DNA of 5,033 bases, from the NCBI GenBank assembly GCA_947499775.1, contig CANMPY010000163.1, forward strand, positions 1 through 5,033. The letters are read 5' to 3'. Each line of letters starts with the position of its first letter. Position 1 is the first letter of the stretch. Of this stretch, positions 1-5,033 are shown in pieces. The stretch comes from Bacteroidota bacterium. Lineage in GTDB: Bacteria; Bacteroidota; Bacteroidia; NS11-12g; UBA9320. The position numbers and the translations under genes were made by a program. The notes below the pieces were generated by a model. That model worked only from the letters and a program-made list of their open reading frames with translations. It was not told the origin of the DNA and searched no databases.

Positions 1-7
1 GGAAGTT

Positions 8-304
8 ATGGAGAATCTGTTTGGAACTAAAATTAGGTCTTTACGCGAAGCAAGTGGAATACTTCAACGCCAGGTAGCATATCATTTGGATATTGACTCC
101 CCTATGCTAAGTAATGTTGAACGAGGAGAGCGCAAAGCAAGCCGTGAATGGATTCCAAAACTAGCTTAACTCCTGCACGCCGATGAAGATGAATTGTTGA
201 CCGCTTGGCTTGCAGACCGTATTCAAGAGCTTGTTCAGGATGAAAAAATGGCAAAAGAAACTATCAAAATAGTGGCAAATAAAATGGGATTAAAAGTTAA
301 ATAA
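8..304 (+). pseudogene. XRE-family HTH regulator, interrupted by an in-frame stop
   Basis: Reading from ATG at 8 gives a 98-residue XRE/Cro-type transcriptional regulator broken by a TAA at 167-169 (codon 54). Residues 1-53 hold a complete helix-turn-helix domain: it opens MENLFGTKIRSLRE, the HTH lies near residues 20-42, and NVERGERKASRE is the usual end of the recognition region. After the stop the same frame continues as LLHADEDELLTAWLADRIQELV and on to 304, which matches the acidic, leucine-rich C-terminal part that I recall for small Bacteroidota regulators of this class. These normally read KLAELL at this point, so a single change of GAA (or CAA) to TAA explains the break. The original stop (302-304) overlaps the ATG of the next gene as TAATG, so the two were translationally coupled. 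Such regulators often sit beside toxin or restriction genes and control them; that role is inferred here. A 53-residue peptide with only the DNA-binding part could still be made. The true start might lie upstream of the window edge. Confidence 0.82.
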
Positions 305-885
305 TGAAACAAGGTAATTTACAAATATATACAACCCAAAAAGGCACTGAAGTCCAATTGAAGTTGGAAAATGAGACCTTATGGCTAGACGCACATTTCA
401 TTGCTGAAATATTTGATGTTCAGCGTCCAGCGGTAGTTAAACACATAAAAAACATATACAGCTCGAGTGAATTAGACCAATTTTCAACGTGTTCCATTTT
501 GGAACAGGTTGCCTCTGACAGGAAAAAACGCAAAATGAACTTTTACAATCTCGATATCATTCTATCAGTGGGTTATCGAATCAACTCAGTAAAAGCCACC
601 CAATTCCGCCAATGGGCAACAAAACGATTAAAAGACTACTTGATTGAAGGTGTAGCTATTAATGAAAAACGCTTGGCGCAAAAAAATAAGGAAATACAAG
701 TGCTCCATGATGGCATTCGGATTCTTAGCAGGGCAATTGAGGATCAAGCCGCCAATAGTGAAAACTACGCCTTGTTGCATCAATTCAGCGTGGGTTTACA
801 ACTCCTAGACGACTACGACCATGAGTTGCTTGACACAAAAGGAAACCACACTACGAAAGCTGAATATCCTGCCATGGCTGAATAA
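304..885 (+). CDS. RhuM/Fic-Doc fusion protein, N-terminal fragment of a split gene
   Basis: This frame encodes 193 residues: a RhuM-like domain (Virulence_RhuM family) and the first part of a Fic/Doc domain. The RhuM hallmark is at residues 80-109 (FYNLDIILSVGYR, then S, QFRQWATKRL), preceded by a DNA-binding-like region around residues 27-50 (LWLDAHFIAEIFDVQRPAVVKHI). Residues 120-150 form a charged linker helix. LLDDYDHELLDTKG at 167-180 and the final KAEYPAMAE are what I recall as the opening of the Fic part in full-length RhuM-Fic/Doc proteins, which run to roughly 330 residues. The chain stops at TAA 883-885, where family members continue, and the missing half is found in another frame at 891-1259. 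The ATG at 304 overlaps the stop of the upstream HTH gene, which fixes the start. RhuM was first named from a Salmonella pathogenicity island and its biochemical role is unclear; the fused Doc domain suggests a toxin-like modifier of a cellular target. This piece alone lacks the Fic catalytic motif and is probably a relic. Confidence 0.8.
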   Translation: MKQGNLQIYTTQKGTEVQLKLENETLWLDAHFIAEIFDVQRPAVVKHIKNIYSSSELDQFSTCSILEQVASDRKKRKMNFYNLDIILSVGYRINSVKATQFRQWATKRLKDYLIEGVAINEKRLAQKNKEIQVLHDGIRILSRAIEDQAANSENYALLHQFSVGLQLLDDYDHELLDTKGNHTTKAEYPAMAE

Positions 886-890
886 ATCAA

Positions 891-1259
891 ATGCGTGTTG
901 AATTCAAATCTGATGTATTTGGCAGAGAAAAGGACGGTGGGTTTGACAGTGCAGTGAATCAAATTAGGCAGGGTTTTGGCAAACAAGATGCCTACCCTTC
1001 CATTGAAGAAAAAGCAGCCATGCTACTTTATCTTGTAGTAAAAAATCATGCCTTTGTTGATGGAAATAAGCGAATTGCCGCTGCATGTTTCTTGCTTTTC
1101 CTGGAGCGGAATGAATTACTATATACAAAGTCAGGACAAACAATAATCAGTAACGAAGCTCTGGCAAGTTTAACCCTGTTTGTAGCAGCCAGCAAAGCTG
1201 ATGAGATGGTAACGGTAAAGAAATTATTAATTAGTGTACTCAATAGAAATTTGAAATAA
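891..1259 (+). CDS. Fic/Doc domain, C-terminal fragment of the split RhuM-Fic gene
   Basis: This 122-residue frame carries the catalytic Fic motif HAFVDGNKR at residues 53-61 (DNA from 1047). It follows the Doc version (HxFxD-x-NKR) rather than the AMPylase version HPFxxGNGRxxR: the second glycine is lysine and the last arginine is alanine. Doc of phage P1 phosphorylates EF-Tu instead of AMPylating, so a Doc-like kinase activity is possible, but this is inference. EEKAAMLLYLVVKNHAF before the motif and ACFLLFLERN after it are the usual helices, and the end (ISNEALASLTLFVAASKADEM...SVLNRN) fits the normal C-terminus of RhuM-Fic fusions. The N-terminal helix and flap of the Fic fold lie in the preceding frame, so the ATG at 891 is an internal methionine rather than a native start, and no ribosome binding site precedes it. 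No Phd-like or class III inhibitory motif is seen nearby. It is best read with 304-885 as one frameshifted gene. Confidence 0.8.
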   Translation: MRVEFKSDVFGREKDGGFDSAVNQIRQGFGKQDAYPSIEEKAAMLLYLVVKNHAFVDGNKRIAAACFLLFLERNELLYTKSGQTIISNEALASLTLFVAASKADEMVTVKKLLISVLNRNLK

Positions 1260-1331
1260 TACCGAGAAAGAGGAAAATGAACCCTGCTGGTAAAAATAAA
1301 TAGGAACTAAAAAATAGCAACCATTATACTT

Positions 1332-2750
1332 TTACTTTCCGATACAAAATCTGCTAAATATATTGGCCAATAGGTCGTCGCTCGATATTTCGCCGGTTAT
1401 TTCGCCTAAATGAAATAATGATTTTCGGATATCTAATGCAATAAAATCACCAGTAAGCCCTTTGTCTAATCCCGTCATAACCTCTTCCAGCGCCAAAGCA
1501 GAATGATGCAAAGCCTCATAGTGGCGACTATTATTAACAAGTGTTTGAGAGGTTTGATTTAACTTTTCTGCATGGGTTTGTAATAATGACATTAATTCTA
1601 ATATATATCCATGTTTGCCAGAAACATAACAGATGTTTGGAAATTCAAAAAAGTGCTCCATAAGACTCTTTTTATCGCATAAATCTGTTTTATTAGCTAT
1701 TGGTATTATTAGTTTGTCGGATGCATTTAAAGCCTTTATTTCTTGAACTAACTCTAAGGGTGTGGTGGTATTTGCATCAAAAATATAAAGGATTAAGTCG
1801 GCCAATTTTAATTTTTCAAAGGTTTTTTCAATCCCCAACCCTTCAATTTCATTTCCAGATTGGCGAATCCCTGCAGTGTCGATGAACCGGAACACAACCC
1901 CATTAATTGCAATTGCTTCCTCAACGGTATCTCGAGTAGTGCCAGGAATACTGCTTACAATGGCCCTTTCTTCATTAAGCAAGGCATTAAGTATAGTACT
2001 TTTCCCTGCATTCGGTTTCCCGGCAATAACCGTTGCAATTCCATGTTTTAAAACATTGCCCAATGCAAAACTATCTTTTAAGGATTTAACGAATTGATGA
2101 ATTTCTGATACTAAATTATATAAATGATTGCGATCGGCAAATTCAACATCCTCCTCCCCAAAATCTAGTTCCAGTTCGATAAGCGATGCAAAATCGATAA
2201 GTTGTTGTCTCAATTCTTTAATTTTACTCGAAAATCCTCCTCGCATTTGATCCATAGCCATCCTATGCGATAAAGCACTATCGGATGCTATTAAATCGGC
2301 TACTGCCTCGGCTTGCGTAAGATCTAATTTACCATTAATGAATGCACGCATGGTAAACTCGCCTGGTTTAGCAGTTTGTGCGCCTTGAACAATCAATAAT
2401 TCAATTATTTTTTGTTGTATAAAATAGGACCCATGACACGATATTTCAATACTATCTTCTCCCGTATATGAATTTGGACCTTTAAAAATAGAAAGCACTA
2501 CTTCATCCAACACGCGGAGTCCAGCCTCCCCTTTTCCCAAATTTGAGATAGCCTCTCCCGATTTTTCATCAGTAGGGTCGGGTGGTGTGCTAATTCTACC
2601 AAAATGAAGGGTATGACTTGGTTTATTGCTTATATCTTTTGAAAAAACAGATTGTGCAATTTCTATAGCGCGGTCTCCCGAAAGTCGGATTACTCCTATT
2701 GCTCCTATTCCTACAGGTGTGGCTAATGCAACAATTGTATTATGGCTCAT
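1332..2750 (-). CDS. mnmE: tRNA uridine-5-carboxymethylaminomethyl(34) synthesis GTPase MnmE
   Basis: MnmE (TrmE) is a cytoplasmic, potassium-dependent GTPase that works with MnmG (GidA) to place the carboxymethylaminomethyl group on wobble U34 of certain tRNAs. All landmarks are present in 472 residues. The N-terminal tetrahydrofolate-binding domain starts NTIVALATPVGIGAIGVIRLSG and includes GPNSYTGEDSIEISCHG (91-107). The helical domain follows (KPGEFTMRAFINGKLDLTQAEAVADLI, 128-154), then the inserted G domain: P-loop GKPNAGKST (244-252, with the potassium-binding Asn247), GTTRD (270-274), DTAG (291-294), NKTD (353-356). Glu303 aligns with the catalytic Glu282 of E. coli by spacing from DTAG. 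The chain ends in CIGK (469-472), with the conserved cysteine. It is slightly longer than the usual 450-460 residues because of about 25 extra residues at 55-79. It starts 6 bases after the LOG-family gene on the same strand, so the two are probably co-transcribed. It converges with the broken Fic locus. Confidence 0.98.
   Translation of the reverse strand: MSHNTIVALATPVGIGAIGVIRLSGDRAIEIAQSVFSKDISNKPSHTLHFGRISTPPDPTDEKSGEAISNLGKGEAGLRVLDEVVLSIFKGPNSYTGEDSIEISCHGSYFIQQKIIELLIVQGAQTAKPGEFTMRAFINGKLDLTQAEAVADLIASDSALSHRMAMDQMRGGFSSKIKELRQQLIDFASLIELELDFGEEDVEFADRNHLYNLVSEIHQFVKSLKDSFALGNVLKHGIATVIAGKPNAGKSTILNALLNEERAIVSSIPGTTRDTVEEAIAINGVVFRFIDTAGIRQSGNEIEGLGIEKTFEKLKLADLILYIFDANTTTPLELVQEIKALNASDKLIIPIANKTDLCDKKSLMEHFFEFPNICYVSGKHGYILELMSLLQTHAEKLNQTSQTLVNNSRHYEALHHSALALEEVMTGLDKGLTGDFIALDIRKSLFHLGEITGEISSDDLLANIFSRFCIGK
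2514..2588 (-). repeat. In-frame, repeat-like insert within mnmE
   Basis: MnmE residues about 55-79 (PPDPTDEKSGEAISNLGKGEAG and neighbours) lie where other MnmE proteins pass almost directly from HFGRI to the LDEVVLS strand. On the coding strand the DNA is unusually rich in G runs (GGGAGAGGCT, GGGAAAAGGGGAGGCTGG) compared with the surrounding AT-rich gene. It contains a 5-base inverted pair, CCCGA (2557-2561) and TCGGG (2578-2582), and two near copies of AGCCTCcCC (2523-2531 and 2550-2558 on the plus strand). This resembles short interspersed palindromic elements that can insert into genes without breaking the frame, but its status as a repeat family is not proven from one copy. Confidence 0.4.
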
Positions 2751-2756
2751 CGAATA

Positions 2757-3479
2757 TTAAAAATTAGGACTCATTGCTGATTTACTATAAAAATCGAAAA
2801 TCTCATCTACGGCTTCATCTGCCGTATCTACCACTTTAAATAAGAACATATCCTTGGGGTGTATATTGTTTTCCTGCAAAAGCATAGTGTTTTTTATCCA
2901 ATCTACTAAGCCACCCCAAAACGACTGACCAACCAATACGATTGGAAACTTACCAACTTTCATGGTCTGAACCAAAGTTAAGGCTTCAAATAATTCATCA
3001 AGGGTGCCAAAGCCGCCTGGTAATACGATAAAACCTTGGGCATATTTCATAAACATAACTTTGCGAACAAAGAAAAATTTAAAATTAATAAGCTTGTCAT
3101 AATCAATATAATCATTTGGATATTGCTCAAATGGAAGGTTTATATTTAACCCTACCGATTTGCCTCCCGCTTGCTTGGCTCCTTTATTGGCTGCTTCCAT
3201 AATACCGGGTCCCCCGCCAGTAATAATGCCATAACCAGCCTTGCTTAATTTTCCAGCAATTTCTTCACCCAATTTGTAATAGGGATTGGATTGTAAGGTT
3301 CGAGCTGATCCGAAAATTGAAACACATGGGCCTATACGAGCCAACGTATCGTATCCATCAACAAATTCACTCATAACTTTAAAAATATTCCAGCTATCTG
3401 TACTCTTAATTTCGGGCCATTGCTGCATTTCGAATGCCTTCTTTATCTTTTCATTCTGTTCGTTATTGTCTTTATTCAT
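2757..3479 (-). CDS. LOG-family (TIGR00730-type) Rossmann-fold nucleotide phosphoribohydrolase
   Basis: This 240-residue protein belongs to the LOG (lysine decarboxylase-like) family. Characterised members cleave nucleoside 5'-monophosphates, such as cytokinin ribotides or AMP, to the free base plus ribose 5-phosphate; they do not decarboxylate lysine despite older names. Visible signatures are SIFGSAR at 54-60 (first Rossmann strand), ITGGGPGIMEAANKGA at 86-101 (phosphate-binding loop), an Arg-Lys pair at 139-140, and the defining PGGFGTLDE at 154-162, whose glutamate is catalytic in the family. The 50-residue N-terminal extension with a charged start (MNKDNNEQNEKIKKAF) is typical of the longer bacterial branch. 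The ATG at 3477-3479 has no clear Shine-Dalgarno sequence, as usual in Bacteroidota. The gene is followed after 6 bases by mnmE and is divergent from pabA. The family is clear; the physiological substrate in this organism is unknown. Confidence 0.93.
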   Translation of the reverse strand: MNKDNNEQNEKIKKAFEMQQWPEIKSTDSWNIFKVMSEFVDGYDTLARIGPCVSIFGSARTLQSNPYYKLGEEIAGKLSKAGYGIITGGGPGIMEAANKGAKQAGGKSVGLNINLPFEQYPNDYIDYDKLINFKFFFVRKVMFMKYAQGFIVLPGGFGTLDELFEALTLVQTMKVGKFPIVLVGQSFWGGLVDWIKNTMLLQENNIHPKDMFLFKVVDTADEAVDEIFDFYSKSAMSPNF

Positions 3480-3529
3480 ATGAATCTTATATTAATCCGA
3501 ATTAAAATACATGTTTGTATTTCACTATG

Positions 3530-3551
3530 CAAAACACGATAATATGTTTTG
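3530..3551. repeat. Inverted repeat CAAAACA-N8-TGTTTTG in the divergent intergenic region
   Basis: A perfect 7-base inverted repeat with an 8-base spacer (arms 3530-3536 and 3545-3551) lies between the divergent LOG-like and pabA genes. The right arm continues as TGTTTTGTA (3545-3553), which is repeated exactly at 3591-3599, with a shorter relative, TGTTTGTAT, at 3512-3520. The arrangement could be an operator for a dimeric regulator, but in AT-rich intergenic DNA such repeats also arise by chance. Confidence 0.35.
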
Positions 3552-3582
3552 TAATAAAAAACAAATTGTGAATGCCTTCTAG

Positions 3583-3613
3583 TTTGCCACTGTTTTGTAT
3601 TAATGTACCTTTG
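3583..3613 (+). promoter_or_regulatory. Bacteroidota-type promoter for pabA and the CBS gene
   Basis: TTTG at 3583-3586 and TACCTTTG at 3606-3613 are separated by 19 bases. This matches the known Bacteroidota housekeeping promoter (-33 TTTG and -7 TAnnTTTG). Transcription would begin about 5-8 bases after 3613, leaving a 5' leader of roughly 15-18 bases before the ATG at 3636. One of the TGTTTTGTA repeats (3591-3599) lies between the two elements, where a bound protein could block the polymerase. Confidence 0.72.
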
Positions 3614-3635
3614 TTTTCTCTTTCTAATCAAACAC

Positions 3636-4304
3636 ATGTTACTTATTTTTGACAATTACGATTCCTTTACCTATAACCTTTGCGATTATTTCAAGCAGTT
3701 AGGACAGGAATTAATAATTATCAGAAACGATGAAAAATCACTCGATGAAATAGAATTATTGCAATTTTCGGCAATCGTTATTTCACCAGGTCCTGGCATT
3801 CCTCAAAATTCAGGCATTTTACTTTCGCTAATTGAACGATGGCACAAACGTGTTCCCATACTTGGCATTTGTCTTGGCCATCAAGCTTTGGGAATATTTT
3901 TTGGGCTATCGTTGGTAAACGCCCCATACCCAATGCACGGCAAAGTTTCAACTTTAACCACACTTTTGCATACCATGTGGAACGATATAGCCAATGAAAT
4001 TAAGGTATGCCGTTATCATTCGTTGGTATTAGAAAACCATGACTTATCTCAAAATAACGCCAATTGCCATAACCAAAAAATACATTCTCACCTTGAAAAT
4101 TTATCAGAAGAAGAATGCTTAAATAATTACGAAACACCTATTACAGTAACAGCCTACAGTAAGGATGACCATTGCATAATGGCTTTAGCACACAAAACCC
4201 TTCCAATTTGGGGTATACAATTTCACCCCGAAGCCATATTAAGCCAATATGGGATGCAAATTTTAGATAATTGGCTAAAAGCGTTTACTTTGCATAAGCA
4301 ATAG
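3636..4304 (+). CDS. pabA: Glutamine amidotransferase, component II of aminodeoxychorismate/anthranilate synthase
   Basis: This class I glutamine amidotransferase hydrolyses glutamine and passes ammonia to a chorismate-binding partner (PabB for p-aminobenzoate and folate, or TrpE for tryptophan). From the ATG at 3636 it has 222 residues and opens LLIFDNYDSFTYNL, the classical start of the family. An earlier in-frame ATG at 3603 lies upstream of the predicted transcription start and would add 11 atypical residues, so it is rejected. The catalytic triad is visible: Cys79 in GICLGHQ (77-83), His197 and Glu199 in FHPE. The oxyanion region SPGPG (50-54), HGK (101-103) and RYHSL (126-130) are also present. 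The chain is longer than the usual 187-195 residues because of about 28 polar residues near 138-165. No pabB, trpE or other trp gene is adjacent, so PabA and TrpG cannot be told apart; a lone gene serving folate synthesis, or both pathways, is the more likely reading. The CBS gene follows after 6 bases. Confidence 0.92.
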   Translation: MLLIFDNYDSFTYNLCDYFKQLGQELIIIRNDEKSLDEIELLQFSAIVISPGPGIPQNSGILLSLIERWHKRVPILGICLGHQALGIFFGLSLVNAPYPMHGKVSTLTTLLHTMWNDIANEIKVCRYHSLVLENHDLSQNNANCHNQKIHSHLENLSEEECLNNYETPITVTAYSKDDHCIMALAHKTLPIWGIQFHPEAILSQYGMQILDNWLKAFTLHKQ

Positions 4305-4310
4305 ACTATT

Positions 4311-4970
4311 TTGACTGCAGAACAAATAATCGACTCAAACCTCTTTCCATTAAAACCGTCTGACACTGTTGCATTTGCAAGAGAGACCTTAATTTTAATG
4401 CAAATATCAGCATTACCTGTTGTTGAGAATGATATGGTAATTGGGTTTATAGAAAGTGCTTCCTTAATAAACCCTTCGCCAAAAAAGAATATTAAAGCTT
4501 TTATTAAGGTTGAATCAACTTGGCTATTAAATGAAAAACAGCATCATTATGAAGCTATTCGACTTTTTGCACAAGACCACGCACCCTGCTTGGCTATAAC
4601 AAGCGAAGATACTCACTACAGAGGAATAATTTCAAAGCGAATGCTTCTGAAGTTTCTTAATCAAAGCTACACGATGCTTGCGGAAGGAAGTATTATTGAA
4701 ATAGAGATGGTGGCTCGCAATTATTCGCTTAGCGAATTGAATAGCATCATTGAAAGCGAAAACTCTAAAATATTAGGCTTAACTATTTATTCCATTCCCG
4801 AATCTTCAAGAATACTAATTAGCATAAAAACAAATTCCATATTTACAGATAGAATTGTTTTATCCTTAAAACGGTTTGGTTATGATGTTACAAATACGTT
4901 TTTTAATACCCACGATATTTTTGACTCAGAAAGCAGGTATGAATCCTTTATTAAATATTTGGAAATTTAA
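4311..4970 (+). CDS. Tandem CBS-domain protein with C-terminal ACT-like region
   Basis: This 219-residue soluble protein has two CBS motifs: residues about 4-53 (LKPSDTVAFARETLILMQISALPVVEND then GFIE) and about 65-116 (YEAIRLFAQDHAPCLAITSED then YRGIISKRMLLKFL). CBS pairs bind adenine nucleotides and usually act as energy sensors, but no effector domain is fused here. Residues about 127-196 (IEIEMVARNYSLSELNSIIESENSKILGL...ILISIKTN...VLSLKRFGYDV) look like an ACT-type regulatory fold, a combination that I recall in a family of Bacteroidota CBS proteins. The start is TTG at 4311: the preceding in-frame codons run back to the pabA stop (4302-4304) with only ACT and ATT between, and the first ATG (4398) would delete most of the first CBS domain. 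The 6-base gap to pabA implies co-transcription from the promoter at 3583-3613. The specific function is unknown. Confidence 0.85.
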   Translation: MTAEQIIDSNLFPLKPSDTVAFARETLILMQISALPVVENDMVIGFIESASLINPSPKKNIKAFIKVESTWLLNEKQHHYEAIRLFAQDHAPCLAITSEDTHYRGIISKRMLLKFLNQSYTMLAEGSIIEIEMVARNYSLSELNSIIESENSKILGLTIYSIPESSRILISIKTNSIFTDRIVLSLKRFGYDVTNTFFNTHDIFDSESRYESFIKYLEI

Positions 4971-5033
4971 ATACAACAGCCTTGACAAAGCAACCTGTCT
5001 TTTTACTAAGCTCATCAACACTAAAATTATTCA

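Noticed and set aside
167..169. Recoding of TAA or an alternative genetic code to explain the interrupted HTH gene
   Set aside because: TAA is used as a normal terminator for several intact genes here (mnmE, the LOG-family gene, the CBS gene), so a plain nonsense change or sequencing error is simpler.
1046..1243. Minus-strand open frame opposite the Fic fragment
   Set aside because: It is a shadow of the Fic-coding frame, with no family resemblance and no start context.
1260..1331. Bidirectional terminator between the Fic fragment and mnmE
   Set aside because: Only a 3-base pairing (ACC/GGT near 1280-1292) and AT-rich runs are visible; no stable stem followed by a T tract was found.
1700..2097. 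Three plus-strand open frames inside mnmE
   Set aside because: They lie antisense to the highly conserved MnmE G domain and show no recognisable protein features.
3286..3483. Plus-strand frame opposite the start of the LOG-family gene
   Set aside because: It is antisense to conserved LOG-family sequence. Its hydrophobic C-terminus is a by-product of Lys/Glu-rich codons on the other strand.
3500..3580. Minus-strand promoter for the LOG-mnmE pair
   Set aside because: The best candidate (GTGTTTTG with TTTG 24 bases upstream) misses the TA of TAnnTTTG and has long spacing, so it is not supported well enough to list.
3778..3963. Minus-strand frame inside pabA
   Set aside because: It overlaps the catalytic Cys region of the amidotransferase in antisense and resembles no known protein.
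4282..4292. Separate promoter for the CBS gene (TTACTTTG near the pabA end)
   Set aside because: It lacks the TA and has no TTTG at the expected distance upstream; co-transcription with pabA explains the layout.
1..5033. CRISPR arrays, tRNA or rRNA genes, riboswitches, insertion sequences
   Set aside because: No regularly spaced repeats, cloverleaf-like segments, conserved riboswitch cores or transposase coding were seen in reading both strands.

Overview
The window looks like a chromosomal segment of a member of the Bacteroidota, about 35-40% GC by eye. Four signs point there: the protein style of MnmE, the LOG-like protein and the CBS protein; the near absence of Shine-Dalgarno sequences; a textbook Bacteroidota promoter (TTTG, 19 bases, TAccTTTG) at 3583-3613; and a RhuM-Fic/Doc fusion type that I recall as common in this phylum. 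The genus cannot be told from the sequence.

Left part (1-1259, plus strand): a small accessory locus that appears to be decaying. An XRE-type helix-turn-helix regulator (8-304) is interrupted by an in-frame TAA directly after its DNA-binding domain. Its natural stop overlaps the next start (TAATG). The next gene was almost certainly one RhuM-Fic/Doc fusion gene (about 304-1259) but is now split into two reading frames, 304-885 and 891-1259, with a shift inside the Fic domain. Two independent lesions in adjacent genes suggest an inactivated toxin-like or defence-like module, unless they are assembly errors.

Middle part (1332-3479, minus strand): two housekeeping genes, probably one transcript, separated by only 6 bases. 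The LOG-family (TIGR00730-like) nucleotide phosphoribohydrolase comes first, then mnmE, the GTPase of wobble-uridine tRNA modification. MnmE is intact, but its N-terminal domain carries an in-frame stretch of about 25 residues with unusual G-rich, repeat-like DNA. The accessory locus meets the 3' end of mnmE tail to tail across 72 bases (1260-1331), in which I see no convincing hairpin terminator. The mnmE 3' end is a known island integration site in other bacteria.

Right part (3480-5033): a divergent intergenic region of 156 bases (3480-3635), the longest non-coding stretch, holds the promoter and a set of TGTTTTGTA-like repeats. Two plus-strand genes follow with a 6-base gap: a PabA/TrpG-type glutamine amidotransferase and a tandem-CBS protein with a C-terminal ACT-like region that uses a TTG start. 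The promoter places transcription initiation downstream of the most upstream possible ATG of pabA, so translation should begin at 3636. The last 63 bases contain no gene that can be assigned.

I do not see a clearly new system. The most distinctive items are the doubly broken HTH/RhuM-Fic locus beside mnmE, the in-frame insert in mnmE, and the insert in the amidotransferase.
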